Source: Pleurocapsa sp. MO_226.B13
GTDB lineage: Bacteria > Cyanobacteriota > Cyanobacteriia > Cyanobacteriales > Xenococcaceae
Assembly: GCA_030064795.1 (NCBI GenBank)
Contig: JASJEI010000309.1
Span: 1-20,087, forward strand
Direction: 5' to 3'
Length of the DNA: 20,087 nt
The stretch's first letter is position 1; each line of letters begins with the position of its first letter. Under the pieces are notes generated by a model that saw only the letters and a program-made list of their open reading frames with translations, did not search any database and was not told the origin of the DNA. A program made the translations under genes and the position numbers. Shown one piece after another: positions 1 through 7,482 of the stretch.

Positions 1-176
1 ATTTTATTATTTCCTTTTAAGATTTTTTTTAAAGTGCATCTGCTAGCTTATCATTGCATAAGGGTTTGATTGCCCCAGGCGATTGTATAATTATGTGAAG
101 CTTTCCAGAGAAATTAGATGCAGCACAGATACTACTGGATGATTTTAGCTAATTTGATGCTTTGGATTTGTCTCGC

Positions 177-222
177 GCAAAGACGTTTATCCCCGTCGCC
201 TTGGGGGCAAAGACGTTTATCC
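177..222. repeat. Two direct copies of a 16-bp repeat, 30-bp period
   Basis: The 16-mer GCAAAGACGTTTATCC occurs at 177-192 and again at 207-222, spaced exactly 30 bases. Between and after the copies are small GC-rich hairpin-like pieces (CCCC..GGGG around 191-207 and CCTC..GAGG around 221-232). It looks like a member of a dispersed cyanobacterial intergenic repeat. No function is visible. Confidence 0.6.
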
Positions 223-300
223 TCGAATGAGGGCAAATAGATTTATTTGTTTGGTGTTGTTAAGTTAAATCTATTGAATTATTTTAAGCTTGCCACGCCA

Positions 301-400
301 CTACTAGACTGACACGACTAAAATAGTGCGATAAACGATCGCGAAGAACAAGGACTATCTATAAATATCAAAAACCCAAGTGTATCGATCCAGCAGAGAA
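301..400. repeat. Dispersed repeat, copy 1 (partner at 17068-17169)
   Basis: This 100-bp stretch aligns in the same orientation with the left part of the element at 17068-17230. Shared blocks include TAGACTGACAC, AATAGTGC, ATAAACGA, AGGACTATCT and GTATCGATCCAGCAGA, in the same order and nearly the same spacing. The matching right terminal inverted repeat of the other copy is not seen here, so this is probably a truncated or decayed copy of a miniature element or an insertion-sequence end. Confidence 0.6.
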
Positions 401-507
401 AGATCGCAAGTAAACTTCAACTCATCCAGCATTTGCTTGACAAGGGTGATTTTATACTAAAGAACAAATCTATTTACTGAGAAAAACTTTTAAAAAAGCC
501 AATTAAG

Positions 508-1260
508 TTAAATATTTCTTAACAAATCCATAATTTCATCTGCTTGTTGATGAAAAACAGACTGGCGTTTGATCTGATAATCGCGATTGTCTGGTAAATT
601 GATTCTAAATTCTTGCTGTATTGTTCCTGGCTGTGCAGAAAGAACGTAGACTCTCTGAGCTAAAAACACCGCCTCTGGAACATCATGAGTAATCATGAAA
701 ATAGTGCATTTCGTCTTACGCCAAACTTCGAGCAAAAATTGCTGCATATTTTCTTTAGTTTGAATATCCAATGCGCCAAAGGGTTCATCCATCAAGAGGA
801 TTTTGGGATTAGTTGCTAAGGCTCTGGCGATCGCCACTCGTTGTTTCATTCCCCCCGATAGCTCTTTGGGTAGGGACTTGGCAAAATTAGTCAAACCGAC
901 AACATCCAGATAATACGAGGCAACTTTGCGTCTTTTATTTGCAGAAACCCCCAATAATTTTAGACCAAACTCGACATTTTTTTGAACGCTCAGCCAAGGA
1001 TAGAGAGTATATCTTTGAAATACCATCCCTCGATCGGCACCAGGCCCAATTACTGGCTCGTAATCTACGGTAATTTGACCAGAAGTAGGAAAATCTAGAC
1101 CCGCAATCAAACGCAAGAGAGTCGATTTCCCCGATCCAGAAGCACCTACAGCACAGACAAACTCTCCCGTCTCTACGTGCAGATTAATATCTTTGAGGGC
1201 GACAAGAGTTCCTTTTTTAGTTTTAAATTGTTTGGATAAATTCGTTATTTCTAAGTGCAT
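508..1260 (-). CDS. ABC importer ATPase (NitT/TauT type), guanidine operon
   Basis: This is the ATP-hydrolysing subunit of an importer of the nitrate/sulfonate/taurine class; it drives transport from the cytoplasmic face of the membrane. At 250 residues it has the family length and every nucleotide-binding motif: Walker A GASGSGKST at residues 39-47, Q-loop Gln82, signature LSGGM at 134-138, Walker B ILLMDEP at 154-160 and the switch His192. It is the last gene of the operon and starts 14 bases after the permease stop. Homology alone would suggest sulfonate or taurine. The substrate is inferred to be guanidine because the whole transporter lies behind a guanidine-I riboswitch and gdmH. It starts at ATG with no strong ribosome binding site. 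Confidence 0.9.
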   Translation of the reverse strand: MHLEITNLSKQFKTKKGTLVALKDINLHVETGEFVCAVGASGSGKSTLLRLIAGLDFPTSGQITVDYEPVIGPGADRGMVFQRYTLYPWLSVQKNVEFGLKLLGVSANKRRKVASYYLDVVGLTNFAKSLPKELSGGMKQRVAIARALATNPKILLMDEPFGALDIQTKENMQQFLLEVWRKTKCTIFMITHDVPEAVFLAQRVYVLSAQPGTIQQEFRINLPDNRDYQIKRQSVFHQQADEIMDLLRNI

Positions 1261-1274
1261 TATTGATTACTTAT

Positions 1275-2132
1275 TTAAAACGCCCACTTACAACTAAAAC
1301 GCAGGAGCAAGCGGAAAAATAAATCGATCGCAAAACCGATTAGTCCTAAGATAATTAAACAGGCAAAAATTTCGTCAGTTTTAAGAAACTTTTGTGCCAG
1401 GGAAATTCTTTTCCCCAAACCTTCTGTAGCTGCTAATAATTCCGCTACCACTACCAGATTCCAAGAGGCTGCCATATTGACTCGAAATGTATCGATAATT
1501 CGAGGAACAATGTAGGGAGTGATAACTTGCAACAAAACTTGTCCCCGCTTACCACCGAGAGTATAAGTGGTTTCGATTAAATCTTGGGGGACAAATTTGA
1601 CACTATCCATAATCATCAAGACATTAAAGAATACAGTGCCAATAAATATCAGGGCAATTTTTGGTGCTTCCTCAATCCCAAGATAGATAATTAGTAGAGG
1701 GATAAATGCTGGGGCGGGCATATAGCGAATAATACCAATAATTGGTTCAAACAATGCCCTAATACTGGCAAAAGTTCCCATCAAAATTCCCAAGGGTACA
1801 GCCACTAACGCCGATAACAGAAATCCCAAACTGACTCTGGTAAAGCTAGCTAAAATATCTTTGGTTAGATATCCTTCTGACCACAATCTAGCCCAAGCTT
1901 CCATGACATTGTAAGGAGATGGCAAAAAAATTGACTTTATTCCTGAATAATTAGCGATCGCCAACCAAACTAAGAAAGGAACTATCAAAGAGATACTCAT
2001 CAAGATCCAAGATAAAGATTGAGGAATATCAGTGCCGATCCGCCAAAAAGTACTGGGTTTTAAACTAGCTCGCTCGTTTACGACAGCTTTTTTCAGTTTT
2101 TCGGTTTTTTTCAGTTGTTCGGTTTCAATCAT
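1275..2132 (-). CDS. ABC importer permease (NitT/TauT type), guanidine operon
   Basis: This is the membrane subunit of the importer, of the BPD_transp_1 fold. The 285 residues begin with a charged, Lys-rich cytoplasmic tail (about 1-35), followed by a hydrophobic segment at about 41-61 and further membrane spans from about 94 to the C-terminus. The cytoplasmic coupling loop that contacts the ATPase is recognisable around residues 183-205 (an IETTYTLGG-type EAA loop followed by ITPYIVPRI). It sits between the binding-protein gene and the ATPase gene in the standard order. A 231-base gap separates it from the binding-protein stop; that gap holds a small hairpin and no gene. Confidence 0.9.
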   Translation of the reverse strand: MIETEQLKKTEKLKKAVVNERASLKPSTFWRIGTDIPQSLSWILMSISLIVPFLVWLAIANYSGIKSIFLPSPYNVMEAWARLWSEGYLTKDILASFTRVSLGFLLSALVAVPLGILMGTFASIRALFEPIIGIIRYMPAPAFIPLLIIYLGIEEAPKIALIFIGTVFFNVLMIMDSVKFVPQDLIETTYTLGGKRGQVLLQVITPYIVPRIIDTFRVNMAASWNLVVVAELLAATEGLGKRISLAQKFLKTDEIFACLIILGLIGFAIDLFFRLLLRFSCKWAF

Positions 2133-2282
2133 TAGGATTTTAAATAATATTTATTATGAAATAATTGAGGCGGAGTGTAGAGGGGATGATATCGGATATA
2201 TTACTCCCAAGTATGTTTAAAGTTTTTTAGCTCAAGCTATTTAAATAAAATAATATAAACTAACCTTTAAGTAAAATAAATG

Positions 2283-2296
2283 ACCGAACTCTCGGT
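2283..2296 (-). promoter_or_regulatory. Small hairpin between binding-protein and permease genes
   Basis: On the minus strand ACCGA-GAGT-TCGGT forms a 5-bp stem with a 4-base loop, followed by an AT-rich run (CATTTATTTT). It lies in the 231-base gap between the binding-protein stop and the permease start. Such intercistronic hairpins often attenuate or protect transcripts so that the binding protein is made in excess. This is inference; the stem is short and has no solid U-tract. Confidence 0.3.
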
Positions 2297-2363
2297 TAGA
2301 GCATTCAGCCATCAAATAACTAAATTATTAGTTAGTTTTAAATTTTTGCACTGCTTCGTAAAC

Positions 2364-3404
2364 TTATTGAACCTGTTCGGCATAAGCTCGAACAAAGCGA
2401 TCGTCTAATATTTTAGTTAGGTCTGGTGCTTCGGGAATAAAGTCCACATCGACCATAAACTGAGCCATTCTTTGAGCAGCAAAAGGCATATGTTTCATAT
2501 TATCGCCATCACTAAAAGCTTCCAAATTATCTTCTAGGGTGAACATTTTTGTACCTTCTTTAAATAGCTGCAATTCTTCGACGGTAACATTGGCTCTATC
2601 AGCCATTATTGCATCCGCTCTTTCGGGGTTTTGTTCCATAAAATCGAGGATATCAAACCAGGTATTAACTAAACCTTGGGCTACCTCTGGTTGCTCATCA
2701 ATTAACTTTTGACTGACTACTAAAAGATCGGGAATTGCCCCAGGAAATTCCTCAGAAGAGATTAATTCTTTTGCACCTTCTCGCTGGAGAGCGGTCAACC
2801 AAAAAGGAGGAAAAGCACCAACAGCATCGACTTGTCCCGCAGCAAACGCAGCAGCAGCAGCACCAGTTTCTAGGGGAACAATTTGAACATCTTCTCGACT
2901 CATTCCTTTAGATTCTAATGCCAAAGTTAGTAAAAAGTCGTTTACAACTCCTTCTTCTACCGCAACTTTTTTTCCTCTTAAATCTTCAATTGTATTAATA
3001 TCTTCGGTAACAATAATCTTGTCATTTCCTGCGGAATTATCATTAACCAAAATTGCTACTTCTCCGTTAACTGCATCAGCAGCAAAAGAAATTGTATCAT
3101 TGAGAGTCTGACAATTACCGTCTAGTTGTCCCGCAGCAAAAGCCTCCATAGACTCCAAATAGCCGTCAAACCATTTCATTTGCACGTTGACATTATTTTT
3201 AGCAAATAGCCCTTCTTGTTCGGCGATCGCCCAAGGCCACCAACCAGCCCAATTACTATATCCTATAACAACCGCCTCAGTTTGAGGTATATCGGTTGTA
3301 CCTGAGTCGGAAGATTGGGGAGTTTGAGAACAGCTAATTGTCAATACTAAACTAAGACAAAATACACTAAATAAAGATATTAATTTTCTTCTATTCATCC
3401 ACAT
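2364..3404 (-). CDS. Lipoprotein substrate-binding protein of the ABC importer, probable guanidine binder
   Basis: This is the extracytoplasmic receptor that captures substrate for the importer. The 346-residue protein has a lipoprotein signal: positively charged start, hydrophobic core, and lipobox LTISC with the lipidated Cys at residue 25. The mature part has the NMT1/SsuA/TauA-like type II binding-protein fold, with an aromatic-rich opening (NWAGWWPWAIAE, about 51-62), a LRGKKVAVEEG segment and an AAGQVDAVGAFPPFW segment. The Trp-rich entry would suit cation-pi binding of a guanidinium ion, but that is inference. Translation could also begin at Met3, which gives a cleaner signal peptide. 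It is preceded by a 166-base gap after hypB. Confidence 0.88.
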   Translation of the reverse strand: MWMNRRKLISLFSVFCLSLVLTISCSQTPQSSDSGTTDIPQTEAVVIGYSNWAGWWPWAIAEQEGLFAKNNVNVQMKWFDGYLESMEAFAAGQLDGNCQTLNDTISFAADAVNGEVAILVNDNSAGNDKIIVTEDINTIEDLRGKKVAVEEGVVNDFLLTLALESKGMSREDVQIVPLETGAAAAAFAAGQVDAVGAFPPFWLTALQREGAKELISSEEFPGAIPDLLVVSQKLIDEQPEVAQGLVNTWFDILDFMEQNPERADAIMADRANVTVEELQLFKEGTKMFTLEDNLEAFSDGDNMKHMPFAAQRMAQFMVDVDFIPEAPDLTKILDDRFVRAYAEQVQ

Positions 3405-3433
3405 TACTAATTATTTAAAAATATCAACCCTAA

Positions 3434-3564
3434 TTTAGAAATCAATTGATTCCTAAACTCTAAGCAAGAAAACATAGCTTAAATTAATTAAGGTTGAAAT
3501 AACTCTACCCAATATACAATTTTCACCAACCTTTCTCAGTAAATTTGCTTAGTTTTACTAAACT
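3434..3564 (-). other. hypB to binding-protein gap with two weak hairpins
   Basis: The 166-base gap contains an interrupted inverted repeat at 3434-3457 (TTTAG/CTAAA outer arms around an AATCAATTGATT core) and a 5-bp hairpin at 3551-3564 (AGTTT-TACT-AAACT). These may be processing or attenuation signals between the maturation genes and the transporter genes. Neither has a clear U-tract. An internal promoter cannot be excluded. Confidence 0.25.
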
Positions 3565-3570
3565 TTTAAC

Positions 3571-4269
3571 TTAATGTTTAGCTGCTGTAAACTTAGTCCG
3601 CTGTTCGACTTGACTGACAAGCCAATCAAACCAAAGATCTAAACCGACTTCTGTTTTGGCAGAGACAGAAAAAATAGTTACATCAGGATTCATTTGACGG
3701 ACGTTACTGGCAATGCGCTCGATATCGATATCTAAATAGGGAGCGAGATCTGTTTTGGTAATTAATAAGCAATCAGCTTCTTGAAACATGACGGGATATT
3801 TTAAGGGCTTATCTTCACCTTCAGTTACACTTAATAAAGCAACTTTAGCGTGTTCTCCAACTTCAAATTCAGCAGGACAAACTAAATTACCGACATTTTC
3901 TACTAAGACTAAATCAATATTTTCTGGTTCGTATTGATGCTCTAAAGTATGAATTCCGCCCGCAACCATTTTGGAATCTAGGTGACAAGAACGTCCTGTA
4001 TTAATAGGAATGACAGGGATGTTATATTGACGCAAGCGATCGGCATCTAATTCTGTAGTCATATCCCCTTCTATGACTGCCATACTTAACTTACTTTGGA
4101 GTGCAGCCAGGGTCTTTTCTAATAAAACAGTTTTACCCGCCCCTGGACTACTCATGATATTAAGACAGGTAATACCCCAGCGATCGAAGTGAGAGCGATT
4201 GTGTTCTGCCCCTTCTTGGTTAGCATGAAGTAAGTTTAATTCTAAGGCTGCGTTAAATGTTTGGTGCAT
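3571..4269 (-). CDS. hypB: HypB-type nickel-delivery GTPase for guanidine hydrolase
   Basis: HypB proteins are SIMIBI-class GTPases that hand nickel to a target enzyme together with HypA. The 232 residues carry the P-loop SSPGAGKT at 40-47, the DMTTELDA switch region around 69-76, the CH metal pair Cys95-His96 with a further Cys131 that forms the GTPase-domain metal site in the family, and the guanine-specificity motif TKTD at 171-174. The N-terminus lacks both the CxxCGC motif and the His-rich nickel store of some hydrogenase HypB proteins. No hydrogenase gene is present nearby. Its place between hypA and the importer, in the same operon as gdmH, indicates that its client is the nickel enzyme GdmH, as known for the Synechocystis sll1077-sll1079 cluster. 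Confidence 0.93.
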   Translation of the reverse strand: MHQTFNAALELNLLHANQEGAEHNRSHFDRWGITCLNIMSSPGAGKTVLLEKTLAALQSKLSMAVIEGDMTTELDADRLRQYNIPVIPINTGRSCHLDSKMVAGGIHTLEHQYEPENIDLVLVENVGNLVCPAEFEVGEHAKVALLSVTEGEDKPLKYPVMFQEADCLLITKTDLAPYLDIDIERIASNVRQMNPDVTIFSVSAKTEVGLDLWFDWLVSQVEQRTKFTAAKH

Positions 4270-4310
4270 TTTTTTTCAGTAATCAGGAATCAGTAATTAG
4301 TTACCAGTAG

Positions 4311-4330
4311 GGGCTTTTCGCGAAAAGCCC
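4311..4330. repeat. Perfect 20-bp palindrome between hypA and hypB
   Basis: GGGCTTTTCGCGAAAAGCCC is a perfect inverted repeat in the 67-base gap between hypA and hypB. It shares the form GGGC..TTCGCGAA..GCCC with the near-palindrome at 6168-6187 and resembles the GC-capped palindromes scattered through cyanobacterial genomes. It could fold as a hairpin in the operon mRNA but has no U-tract on the coding strand. Confidence 0.7.
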
Positions 4331-4336
4331 TTGTAA

Positions 4337-4705
4337 TCAGCAACGAATATTAGTTGAAGCAGAATATTCAATGCGATCGATTTTTAGTTCTCTTCCCGAT
4401 CTGATGTCATCCATTGGCGATCTACAGTCGGGACAGCTATATTGCAATCCAATTTGGGGTTGGTATTCTTGTTGGCAAGTGTGGCAAAAAGCAATTAAAG
4501 GTATGTCTTTAATAATTAGTTCCACTCCTTCTAGAAAGGTATTGCGGGTTTGGACTTCAAAGGCAAATTTAAGACTTGTGGGTTCGACACAGGTAAACTG
4601 TCCCACGATCAGATGAATTTTTTCAATATTGAGTTTTTCGGGTTGAGATCCATACCAGTCTTTGATGGTTAAGATCAACGCCTTAGTCATATCGGTTTCG
4701 TGCAT
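4337..4705 (-). CDS. hypA: HypA-type nickel metallochaperone for guanidine hydrolase
   Basis: HypA binds one nickel at its N-terminus and a structural zinc, and works with HypB to load a nickel enzyme. The 122-residue protein starts with the invariant Met-His-Glu nickel-binding motif and has the two zinc-binding CxxC pairs, Cys74/Cys77 and Cys91/Cys94. The length is typical of the family. The stop lies 67 bases before hypB and the start 16 bases after the glutathione S-transferase stop. With no hydrogenase in view, the inferred client is GdmH, encoded at the head of the same operon. Confidence 0.93.
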   Translation of the reverse strand: MHETDMTKALILTIKDWYGSQPEKLNIEKIHLIVGQFTCVEPTSLKFAFEVQTRNTFLEGVELIIKDIPLIAFCHTCQQEYQPQIGLQYSCPDCRSPMDDIRSGRELKIDRIEYSASTNIRC

Positions 4706-4721
4706 ATTTTTATAGCGATCG

Positions 4722-5324
4722 CTAATCAGTAATCAAAATATGTTTGGGATGGGCTTGAACGCGCTTAAACCAAGCTTGGATAGCGGGAAACTCCTTTAAA
4801 TCAAATCCTCCTTCATCGGCGACGTGGGTATAGGCATAAAGACCAATATCGGCGATAGTGTAAGTTTCTCCTCCGAAAAAGTCTTGGTTACCCAGATGTT
4901 TTTCCATCACCTTCAAAGCTGCGTTGCCAATTCTATGTTTGTCTTTTAATTGTTCGGCGTATTTTTCGGGCTGTTTGAGAATACTAATCCAATAACGTGC
5001 AGTAGCAATAAAAGGTTCGTGACTGTATTGTTCAAAGAAAAGCCACTGCATTACTTGAGCTTGAGTATAGCGATCGCCAGGAAAAAAATCTGTTCTCTGG
5101 CTCAGATAATATAAAATTGCATTGGATTCGGCTAAAAACTTATTGTCCGCAATTTCCAAGACGGGAATTTTGCCGTTGGGATTTTTAGCTAAAAATTCTG
5201 GTGTTCTGGTTTCTCTTTCAAGGATATTTAGTTCGATTCTTTCAAAAGGAAGATCTAAAAGAGTCAGCAGCAAACGAACTTTATAGCCATTACCAGAAGG
5301 AAGGAAATCATATAGCTTGTACAT
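4722..5324 (-). CDS. Glutathione S-transferase family protein, in the guanidine operon
   Basis: This soluble protein of about 200 residues has an N-terminal thioredoxin-like glutathione-binding domain and a C-terminal all-helical domain. Counting from the ATG at 5324, visible features are LYDFLPSGNGYKVR near the start (likely active-site Ser), the cis-Pro motif NPNGKIPVLE at about 48-57, and the ESNAILYYL motif at about 66-74 that binds the gamma-glutamyl group. A TTG three codons upstream (5333) is an alternative start; a GGGAG sits about nine bases before that TTG, so the start is ambiguous. The gene follows the methyltransferase with only a few bases between them, implying co-transcription. 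Its substrate is unknown, and it is not part of the minimal Synechocystis guanidine cluster as I know it. Confidence 0.87.
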   Translation of the reverse strand: MYKLYDFLPSGNGYKVRLLLTLLDLPFERIELNILERETRTPEFLAKNPNGKIPVLEIADNKFLAESNAILYYLSQRTDFFPGDRYTQAQVMQWLFFEQYSHEPFIATARYWISILKQPEKYAEQLKDKHRIGNAALKVMEKHLGNQDFFGGETYTIADIGLYAYTHVADEGGFDLKEFPAIQAWFKRVQAHPKHILITD

Positions 5325-5339
5325 AGTTGACAACGAGTT

Positions 5340-6107
5340 TTACTCCCAGGATTCAGTCAGATAAAGATTGGTACGATATCGGAGATAAACCAAACCATTT
5401 TCATCGGCATACTGTTGATGTAACTGCTTCAAATCATCAAAAGAGCGATCGCAGACTTCTCCTGACTGGGGAAGATAAGAAGTACTCATCGCTCTACCAA
5501 TCAAAGCCTCAGAACTTAGAGCTTGCTGGTACGGGAAAATTAAATGACGAACAGGATTAAACCAAGAACTATCACATAGATATCTTTCTGTACCGTAACG
5601 TAACTCAGAATCATAGTTAGAAGCTTTTTGGATTAGGATGCTGTATTCTCTGGTAAACTCATCATTGCGATCGCGATTGTGCCAAACTGCTGCTAATTTA
5701 CCCTGGGGTTTTAAAATACGAGCAAACTCTTTCAGGGTAGGTTTGGGATTAAACCAGTGAAATGACTGAAAACAAGTTACTAAATCCAGCGAAGCATCTG
5801 GTAAATTAGTATCCTCCGCACTACCGTCTAAAAACTCCACCCCTGGATGAGGTTGAGCTACAGATCTCATAGCAGCATTAGGCTCGATCGCCATTACTTT
5901 AATACCCCGATCTGCCAAAAGGCGACTAGAAATACCAGTTCCCGCCCCAATATCAGCAGCGATTAACTTGGATGGATCGCCTAACTCAGCGACTATAGAG
6001 TCAATTACCTCGTTGGGATAACTAGGTCGATATCTAGCATAGCCCTCCGCACGACTAGTAAATCGACTTTGAGGATTCATTTGATGTAAGGCGGGGTTTT
6101 CTGTCAT
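5340..6107 (-). CDS. Class I SAM-dependent methyltransferase, in the guanidine operon
   Basis: This 255-residue protein has a Methyltransf_11-type Rossmann domain. The SAM-binding motif I ADIGAGTG is at residues 51-58, the acidic residue that holds the ribose is in MAIEPN (Glu75), and FLDGSAEDTNLPDASLD at about 92-108 gives motifs II and III. The N-terminal FTSRAEGYARYRPSYP segment is typical of the family that includes trans-aconitate and small-molecule methyltransferases. It sits 86 bases after gdmH in the riboswitch-controlled transcript and is tightly coupled to the transferase gene downstream. The methyl acceptor cannot be read from sequence; action on guanidine or a related compound is only a hypothesis. 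Confidence 0.88.
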   Translation of the reverse strand: MTENPALHQMNPQSRFTSRAEGYARYRPSYPNEVIDSIVAELGDPSKLIAADIGAGTGISSRLLADRGIKVMAIEPNAAMRSVAQPHPGVEFLDGSAEDTNLPDASLDLVTCFQSFHWFNPKPTLKEFARILKPQGKLAAVWHNRDRNDEFTREYSILIQKASNYDSELRYGTERYLCDSSWFNPVRHLIFPYQQALSSEALIGRAMSTSYLPQSGEVCDRSFDDLKQLHQQYADENGLVYLRYRTNLYLTESWE

Positions 6108-6130
6108 TAGTATGCTTACTTATTTTAAAA

Positions 6131-6158
6131 CTCCGAACTCCGAACTCCGAACTCCGAA
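6131..6158. repeat. Heptameric tandem repeat, four copies of CTCCGAA
   Basis: Four exact, contiguous copies of the 7-mer CTCCGAA lie between gdmH and the methyltransferase gene. This matches the short tandemly repeated repetitive (STRR) heptamers known from cyanobacterial genomes. It lies inside the operon transcript and is likely variable in copy number between strains. Confidence 0.85.
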
Positions 6159-6167
6159 CACTTGTAA

Positions 6168-6187
6168 GGGCGATTCGCGAATCCCCC
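6168..6187. repeat. GC-capped near-palindrome after gdmH
   Basis: GGGCGATTCGCGAATCCCCC is an inverted repeat with one interruption, ending seven bases before the gdmH stop codon. Its core TTCGCGAA is shared with the palindrome at 4311-4330, suggesting two copies of one dispersed family in the same operon. As RNA it would form a hairpin just after gdmH and might stabilise the gdmH part of the message (inference). Confidence 0.6.
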
Positions 6188-6193
6188 CTACGA

Positions 6194-7372
6194 CTACTGC
6201 CAAGGAGAATCCACCTCTTGGGCTTCCTCGTGAATGTAGGCTGGTTTAGCTTGGCGGGGTAGTTGTTCAGACAGAACTAAATGCGCCATAGTATCGCAAA
6301 TTACCCTAGTCGCCATCAAAGCAGTAATATCGCTAATGTCGTAAGGGGGAGAAACTTCGACTACTTCTAGTCCACATATAGGGGCATTCTGGACTATTTT
6401 CTTGAGCAGATATAAAGCTTCGCGGGGCAGTAAGCCTCCAGGTTCGGGCCAACCAGTGCCAGGGACAAAGCCAGCATCGATACAATCGATATCAAAGCTA
6501 ATCCAAACGCAGTCTGTACCGTCTGTAGCTCTTTCGATGGCAAAATCCGCAGCAGCATCCAAACCCATTTCGGTAATGTCGGTGACGGTAAGAATATTAG
6601 TGGCTCTTTCCCGACAGACTTTAACCCCAGGGCGGGGTACTTGCCAGCCGCCAATACCAAGCTGGACTAAGTTTTTAGCGGGGGCATTTGCGATATTGGT
6701 CGCATGAAACCAAGGACAGGTATGCATTCTCTCGTCTAAGTCGGTTTCCTGAGTATCGACGTGGCGATCGAAGTGAATAATGCCAACTTTTTTGTCTCCC
6801 AAGTGACGACATACGCCCCTGACTGTTGGGAAGCCAATCGAATGATCTCCCCCTAAAATTATTGGGAATGCTCCCGAACTAAAGATATGAGCGATCCCTT
6901 TAGAAATCTGATCGAAGGACTTTTCATTGTTAGCAGGGATAGTAAAAATATCTCCGACATCGCAAAGAGTAATTTGTTCCCTCAGATCTACGCCCAACTC
7001 AAAGTTGTAGGGGGTATACAAAGCGGAAATTTTTCTGATGCCTTGAGGCCCAAACCGCGTACCAGGGCGATAGGTAGTCCCAGAGTCGTGGGGTACGCCT
7101 ACAATCGCCACATCGTAATTGCCTACTTGTTTGACATCTTCTAGATAAGGAGCTTTAAGGAAAGTATTAATTCCTGCATAGTGGGGTAATTCTCCTCTAG
7201 AAAAATTAGGAATAGAGCGATCGCGAATACTCTCGGCAGCTTCTAAACCGTATTCTAGCCCTTGGTCTACTTCCTGTTGCCAACCTGTCAAGGGCAGCCT
7301 GTTTTCTTTTTCTAATGCACGTTGTGCCTCACTCGAATCGTTGTTGGGGGCTGAAAAAGATGGTTCACTCAT
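6194..7372 (-). CDS. gdmH: Guanidine hydrolase (Ni-dependent ureohydrolase family)
   Basis: GdmH splits guanidine into urea and ammonia and needs nickel, unlike its manganese-dependent agmatinase relatives. The 392-residue protein is longer than agmatinases because of an N-terminal extension of about 80 residues, as in the Synechocystis enzyme Sll1077. Metal ligands of the ureohydrolase fold are all present: His177 in GGDHS, Asp202, His204 and Asp206 in HFDRHVDT, Asp294 and Asp296 in SFDIDCID, followed by GTGWPEPGG at 305-313. Older annotation would call it agmatinase (speB). The guanidine-I riboswitch directly upstream, and hypA, hypB and an importer downstream, argue strongly for guanidine hydrolase. 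It is the first gene of the operon; a purine-rich AAGG lies very close to the ATG. Confidence 0.93.
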   Translation of the reverse strand: MSEPSFSAPNNDSSEAQRALEKENRLPLTGWQQEVDQGLEYGLEAAESIRDRSIPNFSRGELPHYAGINTFLKAPYLEDVKQVGNYDVAIVGVPHDSGTTYRPGTRFGPQGIRKISALYTPYNFELGVDLREQITLCDVGDIFTIPANNEKSFDQISKGIAHIFSSGAFPIILGGDHSIGFPTVRGVCRHLGDKKVGIIHFDRHVDTQETDLDERMHTCPWFHATNIANAPAKNLVQLGIGGWQVPRPGVKVCRERATNILTVTDITEMGLDAAADFAIERATDGTDCVWISFDIDCIDAGFVPGTGWPEPGGLLPREALYLLKKIVQNAPICGLEVVEVSPPYDISDITALMATRVICDTMAHLVLSEQLPRQAKPAYIHEEAQEVDSPWQ

Positions 7373-7411
7373 ACCTTAAACTGTTTCTCTAAACTTCCTC
7401 AAAATCTACAA

Positions 7412-7482
7412 AGCCCAGGAGGTTAACAAATCGCCATTGCGATCGCGAAGCTAGCTAAAGCATCGCTGAAACCTCCCGGGCT
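7412..7482 (-). terminator. Riboswitch expression platform: conditional terminator hairpin
   Basis: On the minus strand the last bases of the aptamer (AGCCCGGGAGGTT, 7482-7470) are complementary over 13 positions, with one G-U pair, to AACCTCCTGGGCT (7424-7412), which is followed by the U-rich TTTGTAGATTTT. The first arm overlaps the conserved 3' strand of the guanidine-I aptamer, so ligand binding should block this hairpin and let transcription reach gdmH. The loop contains a HIP1 octamer. The U-run is imperfect, so the termination strength is uncertain. Confidence 0.7.

Larger units (their letters stand above)
1..507. other. Intergenic region downstream of the guanidine operon, no supported gene
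   Basis: I see no convincing gene here. The stretch is AT-rich and holds a short tandem repeat (177-222) and a dispersed repeat (301-400), each listed separately. A 40-codon frame at 118-240 (+) starts with ATG and has one hydrophobic stretch, but its second half is made from the tandem repeat, so I do not call it. No clear rho-independent terminator was found just after the stop codon of the ATPase gene that ends at 508. Confidence 0.5.

Noticed and set aside
118..240. A 40-codon plus-strand frame with ATG and one hydrophobic segment.
   Set aside because: Its second half is the translated 30-bp tandem repeat (QRRLS twice), and no homologue or convincing start context is recognisable. Kept only as a note.
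6194..7372. Annotation of the ureohydrolase as agmatinase (speB).
   Set aside because: The long N-terminal extension, the guanidine-I riboswitch and the linked nickel-delivery genes favour guanidine hydrolase.
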